In this document: positions 1-4,994 of the stretch, in pieces
How the letters are laid out: each line of letters starts with the position of its first letter
Numbering within the stretch: position 1 is the first letter of the stretch
Source of the DNA: an uncultured Arthrobacter sp.
Lineage (GTDB): Bacteria > Actinomycetota > Actinomycetes > Actinomycetales > Micrococcaceae
Reading direction: 5' to 3'
NCBI GenBank assembly: GCA_937873245.1
Contig: CALMVY010000278.1
Location: 1 to 10,599 of the forward strand
DNA: 10,599 nucleotides
Notes under the pieces: generated by a model
Databases searched by the model: none
What the model saw: only the letters and a program-made list of their open reading frames with translations
What the model was told of the DNA's origin: nothing
Made by a program: the position numbers and the translations under genes

Positions 1-552
1 GAAATGGCGCCGGGCGCGCTGGGAAAAGGCGTGGAGGTGCAGTTGCTCGAGGGCGAGGAAATCGCCATCGAAGGTGATCCGGACCTGCTGCGGATACTCA
101 TGCGCAATCTGATCGACAACGCCATCCGCTACTCTCCGGAAAAGACCCGGGTCGGGATCGGCATCCGGTCCAAGGACGGCCTCGTGGCCGTGTCCGTGAC
201 GGACCAGGGCGAGGGGCTCAGTCCGGAGGACCAGGAACGCGTCTTTGAACGCTTCTACCGCGTGGACGCCGCACGGTCGCGCCACACGGGGGGCACCGGC
301 CTCGGCCTGAGCATCGTCAAGCACGTGGTCGCGAACCACGGCGGCGAGGTAACCCTTTGGTCGAAGCCCGGGCAGGGCTCCACGTTCACCATCCGGCTTC
401 CCGAGCTGGAAGGCCAGGACGACGGCGTTGCCGAGGTGCGCGGCCCGGCGGCCCGTGCGGCCATTCCTGCTGCGGAGCACAGCCCGTCCCAGAACCCAAG
501 ACCCATACGACGTGACGCCGCAGGCGCCCATGAACAAGGAGCTACCGCTTGA
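1..552 (+). CDS. senX3: SenX3-type sensor histidine kinase, C-terminal part (5' end outside window)
   Basis: This is the ATP-binding (HATPase_c) half of a membrane sensor kinase that would autophosphorylate on a histidine encoded upstream of the window and pass the phosphate to RegX3. Counting the ATG at position 4 as residue 1, the N box is LMRNLIDNAIRYSPEK (Asn35, Asn39), the G1 box is DQGEG (Asp67), the F box is FERFYRVD (81-88) and the G2 box is GGTGLGLSIVK (96-106). All ATP-lid residues look intact. After the domain ends near residue 135 there is a roughly 46-residue Ala/Pro/Arg-rich tail, probably disordered. The reading frame is open at base 1, so the ATG at 4 is internal. The stop TGA (550-552) overlaps the TTG start of the next gene by 4 bases, implying translational coupling. 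The SenX3 name rests on this pairing and on family resemblance; a PhoR-like kinase name would be equivalent. Confidence 0.85.
   Translation, partial: EMAPGALGKGVEVQLLEGEEIAIEGDPDLLRILMRNLIDNAIRYSPEKTRVGIGIRSKDGLVAVSVTDQGEGLSPEDQERVFERFYRVDAARSRHTGGTGLGLSIVKHVVANHGGEVTLWSKPGQGSTFTIRLPELEGQDDGVAEVRGPAARAAIPAAEHSPSQNPRPIRRDAAGAHEQGATA
536..541 (+). promoter_or_regulatory. Shine-Dalgarno site fixing a TTG start for regX3
   Basis: AAGGAG lies 7 bases before TTG at 549. No ATG or GTG with comparable spacing opens the receiver domain, and the protein beginning at this TTG (SRILVVEDEES) starts exactly where response regulators do. The site lies inside the end of the kinase gene. Confidence 0.85.
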
Positions 553-1229
553 GCAGGATTCTAGTTGTCGAGGACGAAGAGTCCTTCAGCGACCCTTTGT
601 CCTATCTGCTGGGCAAGGAAGGGTTCGAGGTGGAGGTGGTGGACAACGGAATTGATGCCATCACCGAATTCGACCGCAACGGCGCCGACCTGGTGCTGCT
701 GGATCTGCAGCTGCCCGGGCAGTCGGGCACTGAGGTCTGCCGGCAACTGCGGCAGCGCTCGTCAGTCCCGGTCATCATGTTGACGGCGAAGGACGCGGAG
801 ATCGACAAGGTCGTGGGGTTGGAGCTCGGCGCCGACGACTACGTCACCAAGCCCTACTCGTCCCGGGAACTGGTCGCCCGCGTACGGGCCGTGCTGCGCC
901 GCCAGGGCGAACCCGAGGAACTGGTGTCCAGCACCGTGCAGGCTGGCCCGGTCCGGATGGACATCGAGCGGCATGTGGTCACCGTCAGCGGCGAACAGGT
1001 CTCGCTCCCGCTGAAGGAATTCGAGCTGCTGGAAATGCTCCTACGGAACTCCGGCCGCGTCCTGACCCGGGGGCAGTTGATCGACCGCGTGTGGGGATCG
1101 GACTACGTGGGGGACACCAAGACCCTGGATGTCCACGTAAAACGGCTGCGCAGCAAGGTCGAGCCGGATCCCTCCGCGCCCCGGCACCTGATCACGGTCC
1201 GCGGCCTGGGCTACAAGTTCGATCCCTAA
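549..1229 (+). CDS. regX3: RegX3-type OmpR/PhoB-family response regulator
   Basis: This 226-residue DNA-binding regulator should be phosphorylated by the upstream kinase. The receiver domain (about 1-118) has the acidic pair Glu8/Asp9, the phospho-acceptor Asp52 in LVLLDLQLPG, Thr79 in IMLTAKD and Lys101 in YVTKPYS. The winged-helix effector domain (about 130-226) shows KEFELLEMLLRNSGRVLTRG, the recognition-helix segment TKTLDVHVKRLRSKVE and the C-terminal wing ITVRGLGYKF. Length and domain order are standard for PhoB/RegX3. In mycobacteria the SenX3-RegX3 pair controls phosphate-starvation genes; the same role here is inferred from similarity, and no phosphate gene is visible in the window. 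The gene starts at TTG, overlaps the kinase stop, and is followed by a strong terminator, so it is the last gene of its operon. Confidence 0.92.
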   Translation: MSRILVVEDEESFSDPLSYLLGKEGFEVEVVDNGIDAITEFDRNGADLVLLDLQLPGQSGTEVCRQLRQRSSVPVIMLTAKDAEIDKVVGLELGADDYVTKPYSSRELVARVRAVLRRQGEPEELVSSTVQAGPVRMDIERHVVTVSGEQVSLPLKEFELLEMLLRNSGRVLTRGQLIDRVWGSDYVGDTKTLDVHVKRLRSKVEPDPSAPRHLITVRGLGYKFDP

Positions 1230-1287
1230 ACCGGGGGAAACCAGCAGTCCGCCCGGCGGCACACCGCCGGCCCAGGAGGGCACTGAC

Positions 1288-1324
1288 AAAAGGAGGGGCA
1301 CCCCGCGGGGGTGCCCCTCCTTTT
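1288..1324. terminator. Bidirectional intrinsic terminator between regX3 and the lipoprotein gene
   Basis: A perfect 17-bp stem (1288-1304 pairing with 1308-1324) closes on the 3-base loop GCG. The outer pairs are A-tract/T-tract (AAAA at 1288, TTTT at 1321), so transcripts from either side end in a GC-rich stem followed by U residues. It serves convergent genes ending at 1229 (+) and 1334 (-). A second hairpin without a T-tract (7-bp stem 1253-1259/1264-1270) lies just upstream. Confidence 0.93.
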
Positions 1325-1333
1325 GTATAAGAC

Positions 1334-1891
1334 CTAGTGGGTTGCGCTGCTCGTCGACGGCGGGGTCGACGTCGACGTGGCCGAACCTGTGGGCTCGCTG
1401 CCTGCCGGCAGGTACTGCTTGTAGTCGGAGATCGTCCCGTCCAGTACCGGAACCTTGAACTTGTCGTTCTGGTTGGTGCCGTCTTCGGTGATGCTGACCT
1501 CGACGAGGGATCCCGGGGCTCCGCCGGTGGTGCTCAGGATGGCCTCGTCCGTGGAATCGTTGAGCAGCGTGTAGGAGTTCTGTTTGACCGGTACCCGGGT
1601 CTGGGAGCCGTCGGCACCGGCGATGGTCAGCGTCACGTCCTCGGACGACGAGTTGTAGACAGCGCCGATCACGCGGCCGGGCTTGTCTTCGCCGGCGGAG
1701 ATGATCATCATGTTGCGGAGCTGCAGCGGGCCAACGTTGGCCTGCGTTCCGTCAGAAGCCACGTACTGCACGGCGGTCGCTTGGGGGTTGGTGTAGCCAC
1801 AGCCCGTAACGGACAGCAGGCCGATGCCCAGAGCAGCCGTTGCCATTGCCAGCTTGCCGCGCTGGCCCCGGTTCATCGCAGTGAAACCCAC
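1334..1891 (-). CDS. LpqE-like secreted lipoprotein, function unknown
   Basis: This 185-residue protein has a basic N-terminus (MNRGQRGK), a hydrophobic stretch and a lipobox LSVTGC with the lipidated Cys at residue 31, so it should be exported and anchored to the outer face of the membrane. The mature part resembles a beta-rich single domain (for example LQLRNMMIIS and GRVIGAVYNSSSEDVTL). It ends in a roughly 20-residue Ser/Thr/Pro tail typical of cell-wall-exposed linkers. I chose the GTG at 1891 because AAGGAG lies 8 bases upstream (1900-1905); an ATG at 1876 is an alternative with no close Shine-Dalgarno. An upstream ATG at 1921 has no support. Its position, divergent from carD, matches lpqE (Rv3584) of M. 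tuberculosis as I recall it. The LpqE-like label rests on that position and general character, not on an alignment. No enzymatic motif is visible. Confidence 0.8.
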   Translation of the reverse strand: MGFTAMNRGQRGKLAMATAALGIGLLSVTGCGYTNPQATAVQYVASDGTQANVGPLQLRNMMIISAGEDKPGRVIGAVYNSSSEDVTLTIAGADGSQTRVPVKQNSYTLLNDSTDEAILSTTGGAPGSLVEVSITEDGTNQNDKFKVPVLDGTISDYKQYLPAGSEPTGSATSTSTPPSTSSATH

Positions 1892-1899
1892 GTCACGCA

Positions 1900-1905
1900 C
1901 TCCTT
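1900..1905 (-). promoter_or_regulatory. Shine-Dalgarno site supporting the GTG start at 1891
   Basis: Read on the minus strand this is AAGGAG, 8 bases before GTG. It is too far (23 bases) from the ATG at 1876 to serve that codon. Confidence 0.75.
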
Positions 1906-1932
1906 GAGAGTCTTGGAACATTCTTCAGCCAT

Positions 1933-1938
1933 AGCCTA
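1933..1938 (-). promoter_or_regulatory. Candidate -10 element of the lipoprotein gene
   Basis: On the minus strand this reads TAGGCT, fitting the actinobacterial TANNNT -10. Transcription would begin near 1926, giving a leader of about 35 bases that contains the Shine-Dalgarno site. The element sits at the end of a 19-bp tandem duplication, so a second identical TAGGCT lies at 1952-1957. No convincing -35 is seen. Confidence 0.4.
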
Positions 1939-1970
1939 TCGGCAATCCGCGAGCCTATCGGCAATCCGCG
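1933..1970. repeat. Perfect 19-bp tandem duplication
   Basis: The 19-mer AGCCTATCGGCAATCCGCG occurs at 1933-1951 and again at 1952-1970 with no mismatch and no gap. It lies directly upstream of the minus-strand lipoprotein gene and carries a -10-like TAGGCT (minus strand) in each copy. Confidence 0.97.
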
Positions 1971-1989
1971 CCAAATGATGACTCAGGCC

Positions 1990-2029
1990 GTACGCATTGC
2001 GGCCCGCAATGCCGTACCCATTGCGGTAC
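1990..2029. repeat. Cluster of CCGCAATG-type repeats with a 19-bp palindrome
   Basis: A perfect dyad, GCATTGCGG (1994-2002), one base, CCGCAATGC (2004-2012), is followed by a direct copy of its left side: GTACGCATTGCGG at 1990-2002 recurs as GTACCCATTGCGG at 2014-2026 with one difference. Each copy is flanked by GTAC (1990, 2014, 2026). The shared GCAAT core also occurs in the adjacent 19-bp repeats. This arrangement would suit a dimeric regulator between the lipoprotein gene and carD, but no regulator can be named. Confidence 0.75.
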
Positions 2030-2225
2030 ATACAGCCGGGCGCGCAGCCGCCGGATCCGGGGCCGGGAGACCGCCGGCGGGCAAGCAGCGCGCCCTTGGC
2101 AAAGGGAGTGCCATGCACTAATATCCGCGTTCGTCAAGGGGTCTGGAGGGCCGTTTAAGGCCATTTTCCCTGTATTCATGCGGTTCTTGGGGGCGTTCCA
2201 TGGCAGTCGTATGCCTTAAACGTGA

Positions 2226-2231
2226 TAAACT
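2226..2231 (+). promoter_or_regulatory. Candidate -10 element of carD
   Basis: TAAACT fits TANNNT and lies 26 bases before the carD ATG, leaving room for a leader of about 20 bases with the AAAGGGGAA ribosome-binding stretch (2242-2250). A weak -35-like TGGCAG is at 2201-2206 (19-base spacer). The 2105-2257 stretch is more AT-rich than the surroundings, as expected of a promoter region. Confidence 0.45.
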
Positions 2232-2257
2232 GGTCTGCGGGAAAGGGGAATGTCCAC

Positions 2258-2740
2258 ATGGTTTTTGAGGTCGGCGAGACAGTAGTTTACCCTCACCACG
2301 GTGCAGCGAAAATTGAAGAAATCAAGATGCGCACTGTTAAGGGCGAAGAGAAGATGTATCTCAAGCTCAAGGTGGCTCAGGGTGATCTGACCATTGAAGT
2401 TCCAGCAGAAAACGTTGACCTGGTTGGCGTCCGGGACGTAGTGGGCAAAGAAGGTCTGGAGCACGTGTTTGAAGTGCTGCGGGCCGAGTTCACTGAAGAA
2501 CCCACCAACTGGTCGCGTCGATACAAGGCAAACCTGGAGAAGCTTGCTTCCGGTGACGTCATCAAAGTGGCAGAGGTCGTCCGCGACCTGTGGCGCCGCG
2601 ATCACGATCGGGGTCTCTCCGCAGGTGAGAAGCGCATGCTGGCCAAGGCCCGCCAGATTCTGATTTCAGAACTGGCACTGGCTGAAAAGACTGATGAAGA
2701 GAAGGCTGCAAGCGTTCTCGACGAGGTCCTGGCTTCCTAA
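2258..2740 (+). CDS. carD: CarD, RNA polymerase-binding transcription regulator
   Basis: CarD binds the RNA polymerase beta subunit and stabilises open complexes, notably at rRNA promoters. The 160-residue length matches mycobacterial CarD. The N-terminal RNA polymerase-interaction domain (about 1-60) begins MVFEVGETVVYPHHGAA. The helical DNA-binding domain (about 65-160) contains the conserved Trp85 in EEPTNWSRRYKANLEK, then DLWRR and GEKRMLAKARQIL. I chose the ATG at 2258 because this is where the family begins and AAAGGGGAA precedes it; an in-frame GTG at 2222 lies within the promoter region. Position 47 is Glu (codon 2396-2398), where I recall Arg in M. tuberculosis. Codon use looks more A/T-ending than in neighbouring genes (for example GAA, AAA, GTT), perhaps reflecting expression level. 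The gene appears monocistronic, with its own promoter and terminator. Confidence 0.96.
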   Translation: MVFEVGETVVYPHHGAAKIEEIKMRTVKGEEKMYLKLKVAQGDLTIEVPAENVDLVGVRDVVGKEGLEHVFEVLRAEFTEEPTNWSRRYKANLEKLASGDVIKVAEVVRDLWRRDHDRGLSAGEKRMLAKARQILISELALAEKTDEEKAASVLDEVLAS

Positions 2741-2765
2741 GCACCAGTCGAACAGACAAGAATCG

Positions 2766-2802
2766 AACCCCGGTGGCGTAACGGCTGCCGGGGTTTCTTC
2801 TT
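2766..2802 (+). terminator. Intrinsic terminator after carD
   Basis: AACCCCGG (2766-2773) pairs with CCGGGGTT (2788-2795), enclosing a 14-base loop, and runs into the T-rich stretch TTTCTTCTT (2794-2802). It begins 25 bases after the carD stop. Confidence 0.9.
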
Positions 2803-2921
2803 GCCCTCAACCAGCCGCCCCGGTCGGGCTGCCCGTCCACACTTGCGCGTTATCCTGTCGCGCCGCATTCTCACCGCCGGCCTGGGTTGCGCGTGCAGGG
2901 TTTCGCGGGCATGTGCCGACG

Positions 2922-2974
2922 CGCGGGCAGATCAGGGCGGATCGGCGTCGCGCATGCGCCCTGATCTGCCCGCG
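2922..2974. repeat. Perfect 18-bp inverted repeat with 17-base loop
   Basis: CGCGGGCAGATCAGGGCG (2922-2939) is exactly repeated in inverse at 2957-2974, around the loop 2940-2956. There is no T-tract on either side, so it is not a typical terminator, and carD already has one upstream. It could be a REP-type dispersed element or a protein-binding or RNA structure. Confidence 0.93.
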
Positions 2975-3020
2975 GAGTCCGCCAGGGCCTTGAGCTGCCG
3001 GGCCCGGCCCCTGGCCTCGA

Positions 3021-3072
3021 CCGGTGGCTGTCGTCGGGGGGCACTTTGACACGGACACGCCGACGACACCGG
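3021..3072. repeat. Imperfect hairpin upstream of ispD
   Basis: TGTCGTCGG (3029-3037) pairs with CCGACGACA (3060-3068). Allowing a 4-base bulge on the left side extends the pairing to CCGG at 3021 and CCGG at 3069-3072. The loop of about 22 bases contains a TTGACA hexamer (3046-3051), but no -10 follows at a suitable distance. Confidence 0.55.
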
Positions 3073-3199
3073 ACCCAGGGGCCGGAACCGTGGCCAAAGC
3101 CGCCCCGGACGGCGAATAGGGGTGTCCGGAGCCCCGGAAGCACCAGAACTGACAGTCCATCGGGATGCGGTTCAGTGGGATGCGCCGGGCGCGGGGACG

Positions 3200-3212
3200 T
3201 AGTCTTGTGCGC
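3200..3212 (+). promoter_or_regulatory. -10 element giving a leaderless ispD mRNA
   Basis: TAGTCT (3200-3205) fits TANNNT and is followed by only 7 bases before the ATG at 3213, so transcription would start at or next to the start codon. No Shine-Dalgarno sequence precedes the ATG. This also argues for 3213 rather than the in-frame ATG at 3165 as the start. Confidence 0.6.
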
Positions 3213-4031
3213 ATGGACTCTGCACCGAGAAACCCCGTCACCGCGGTCATCGTCGTGGCCGCCGGCTCCGGCCAGCGCCTGGGCTACGGGATGCCGAAAG
3301 CCAAGGTTCCGCTGGGTGGGGACAGCATCCTCACCCACGCACTGCGGGGCGTCGCGGCGGCCGGCATCGCGCACCAGATCATCGTCGCCATCCCGCCCGG
3401 CGACCGGGAGTTCCACGCGCTCTGTGACGCCTTCGCGCAGGACCTCAAGGCCGAACGCCTGCACGCGGCTGAGCCGGGGGACGCCGGGCAGCTCCCGGAG
3501 GTGACCATTGTCGACGGCGGCGCCAGCCGGGCCGAGTCGGTCCGCGCTGCGTTGGCGGCGCTCCTGCCGGCCACGGAAGCCGTGCTGGTCCACGACGCTG
3601 CACGCGCTCTGACGCCGGAAGCCGTTTTCCACCGGGTGTCCCACGCCCTCGGGGCCGGCGCCCTGGCCGTCATCCCGGTCATCCCCGTCGTCGATACGGT
3701 CAAGACGGTGGAACCGACAGCCGGCGACGGCGCCGCGATCGCCCCCGAGCTCGTCACCGGCACCGCAGCCCGGGAGACCCTTCGGGCCGTGCAGACCCCG
3801 CAGGGCTTCGACCTTGCCACCCTCCGGCGCGCCCATGAGGCGGCGGCGTCGTTCGACGCCGGCCAGGCGGCCGCCGTCACGGACGACGCCATGCTGGTGG
3901 AACTCCTCGGTGTGCCCGTCCACGCGGTGCGCGGCGCCAGCCAATCGCTGAAGATCACCACGCCGCTGGACCTGATCATCGCCGAGGGGCTCCTCGAAGG
4001 CCCCCTGGGCGCCCGCTGGGTGGAAGGCTGA
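3213..4031 (+). CDS. ispD: IspD, 2-C-methyl-D-erythritol 4-phosphate cytidylyltransferase
   Basis: IspD transfers CMP from CTP to MEP, the third step of the non-mevalonate isoprenoid pathway, in the cytoplasm. The 272-residue protein shows the CTP-binding loop VVAAGSGQRLGYGMPKAKVP with Arg22 and Lys29, the segment VDGGASRAESVRAAL, the VHDAAR motif (Asp128, Arg131), DTVK, TPQGFDLATLRRAH, TDDAML (Asp224/225) and SLKITTPLDLIIAEGLL (Lys247). It is longer than the roughly 230-240 residues usual for bacterial IspD. The extra length is the N-terminus plus an Ala/Glu-rich segment around residues 72-96. VHDAAR is followed by Ala-Leu rather than the common Pro, which I do not think matters. ispF follows after 2 bases, so the two are co-transcribed and probably translationally coupled. 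Confidence 0.93.
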   Translation: MDSAPRNPVTAVIVVAAGSGQRLGYGMPKAKVPLGGDSILTHALRGVAAAGIAHQIIVAIPPGDREFHALCDAFAQDLKAERLHAAEPGDAGQLPEVTIVDGGASRAESVRAALAALLPATEAVLVHDAARALTPEAVFHRVSHALGAGALAVIPVIPVVDTVKTVEPTAGDGAAIAPELVTGTAARETLRAVQTPQGFDLATLRRAHEAAASFDAGQAAAVTDDAMLVELLGVPVHAVRGASQSLKITTPLDLIIAEGLLEGPLGARWVEG

Positions 4032-4033
4032 GC

Positions 4034-4570
4034 ATGTCCGGACCCCAGAACGCTCCGCTGCCGGTCATCCCGCGGACCGGCATCGGCATCGACGTCCACG
4101 CCTACGCCCCCGAGGGCGCTCCCCAGCCGCTCTGGCTCGGCGGGCTGTTTTGGGACGGCGAGCGCGGACTGTCCGGCCACTCCGACGGCGACCCCGTCGC
4201 CCATGCTGCCGCCGACGCCCTCTTCTCTGCCTGCGGCGTCGGGGACCTCGGCACCCATTTCGGCACCGACCGGCCGGAGTATGCCGGGGCCTCCGGAGTG
4301 ACGCTGCTGGCCGAGGCCGCGCGGATCGTCCGCGCGGCGGGCTTCGAGATCGGGAACATCGCGGTGCAGTTCGTGGCCAACCGGCCCAAGTTCGGCCCCC
4401 GCCGGGAGGAATCCCAGCGGGTCCTCAGCGAAGCCGCTGGGGCTCCCGTCAGCGTCTCGGCCACCACCAGCGACGGGCTCGGGTTTACCGGCCGTGGCGA
4501 GGGCATTTCGGCTACGGCGACGGCCCTCGTCTATCCAGCCCCTTCTGCGGTTCCGGAGCCTGTCGCCTAG
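4034..4570 (+). CDS. ispF: IspF, 2-C-methyl-D-erythritol 2,4-cyclodiphosphate synthase
   Basis: IspF cyclises CDP-ME 2-phosphate, releasing CMP, two steps after IspD; it normally works as a trimer with a divalent metal at each active site. The 178-residue protein has the metal ligands Asp20 and His22 in GIGIDVHAY and His57 in GHSDGDPVAH, the GVGDLGTHF segment, and near the C-terminus ATTSDGLGFTGRGEGI, the family signature. There is an N-terminal extension of about 12 residues before the GIGIDVH strand and a short Pro-rich tail. GGAAGG (4022-4027), inside the end of ispD, serves as the ribosome-binding site 6 bases before the ATG. No other start is plausible given the 2-base spacing from ispD. 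Confidence 0.95.
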   Translation: MSGPQNAPLPVIPRTGIGIDVHAYAPEGAPQPLWLGGLFWDGERGLSGHSDGDPVAHAAADALFSACGVGDLGTHFGTDRPEYAGASGVTLLAEAARIVRAAGFEIGNIAVQFVANRPKFGPRREESQRVLSEAAGAPVSVSATTSDGLGFTGRGEGISATATALVYPAPSAVPEPVA

Positions 4571-4573
4571 GCT
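4568..4573 (+). promoter_or_regulatory. Candidate -10 element of the small lipoprotein gene
   Basis: TAGGCT fits TANNNT and overlaps the ispF stop codon. Transcription would begin near 4580, giving a leader of about 33 bases with AGGAG (4601-4605) placed 7 bases before the GTG at 4613. No clear -35 is seen. Confidence 0.4.
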
Positions 4574-4612
4574 TAACCCAGATCCTTTCCGCGATACCCC
4601 AGGAGACTCCCC

Positions 4613-4939
4613 GTGAAAAAGCTGCTGCCCGCCGTCGTTCTGGCCGGGCTGCTGCTGGCCGGCTGCGCCGCGACGCCGAAGATGAGCATCCCGGACAGCT
4701 GTGCGTTCCTCAAGAAGGACACCTTCGTCCCCACCGGCAACCAGCAGCAGCAGGCGCAGCAGACCGCCAAGCATTACCAGGAGGTCGCGGACAAGGTGGC
4801 CCCCGAGGTGGCGGCCCCGATCCAGAAGATGGCCGACGTCATGAAGGACGTCTCCGGCTCCTCCCTCGGCGCCACGAACGACGAACAGACCAAACAGCTC
4901 GCCGAACAGATGAACAAGATCGGCGAGTACTGCAAGTAG
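4613..4939 (+). CDS. Small secreted lipoprotein, function unknown
   Basis: This 108-residue protein starts at GTG with AGGAG 7 bases upstream. It has a compact lipoprotein signal: KK, a hydrophobic core, and lipobox LLAGC with the lipidated Cys18. The mature part (about 90 residues) is predicted by eye to be mostly helical: a Gln-rich run (QQQQAQQ, 44-50), then amphipathic stretches such as YQEVADKVAPEVAAPIQKM and a Lys/Gln-rich end. Besides Cys18 it has only Cys30 and Cys107, near the two ends of the mature domain, which could form a disulphide outside the cell. No enzyme motif is seen. It separates ispF from cysS, genes I recall as adjacent in M. tuberculosis, so it may be a lineage-specific addition. 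I do not recognise the family. Confidence 0.85.
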   Translation: MKKLLPAVVLAGLLLAGCAATPKMSIPDSCAFLKKDTFVPTGNQQQQAQQTAKHYQEVADKVAPEVAAPIQKMADVMKDVSGSSLGATNDEQTKQLAEQMNKIGEYCK

Positions 4940-4982
4940 GCTTCCGGCGCGGTCCGAACGCGGGGGCGGGAACGCCATCGGC

Positions 4983-4994
4983 TAATCTGGAGCG
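4983..4994 (+). promoter_or_regulatory. -10 element giving a leaderless cysS mRNA
   Basis: TAATCT (4983-4988) fits TANNNT and is separated by only 6 bases from the GTG start at 4995. There is no Shine-Dalgarno sequence at normal spacing, so the transcript probably begins at the start codon. Confidence 0.6.

Larger units (their letters stand above)
2803..3199. other. Gene-free, GC-rich, dyad-rich interval between carD and ispD
   Basis: Open frames exist here on both strands but their translations are Arg/Pro/Ala-rich with no family resemblance, start site or ribosome-binding site, so I call none. The stretch instead holds several dyads: an 18-bp perfect inverted repeat (2922-2974), GCGGAGTCCGC (2972-2982), the perfect palindrome GCCGGGCCCGGC (2997-3008) and an imperfect long hairpin (3021-3072). 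CGCGGGCA also recurs directly at 2904 and 2922. Confidence 0.7.

Noticed and set aside
2222..2257. Upstream in-frame GTG as the carD start
   Set aside because: It would add 12 residues absent from the family and falls on the likely -10 region; ATG 2258 matches known CarD N-termini.
3046..3051. TTGACA as the -35 of an ispD promoter
   Set aside because: No TANNNT element lies 16-19 bases downstream; the -10 used for ispD is about 150 bases further on.
2807..3250. Possible gene on the minus strand in the carD-ispD interval (147 codons)
   Set aside because: Arg/Pro/Gly-rich, overlaps the ispD start and promoter, and the 18-bp inverted repeat runs through it; no Shine-Dalgarno site.
3284..4978. 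Minus-strand open frame of 564 codons opposite ispD, ispF and the small lipoprotein gene
   Set aside because: It is a GC-rich shadow: its translation is Gly/Arg/Ala-rich with no motif, while the plus strand encodes three complete, recognisable proteins.
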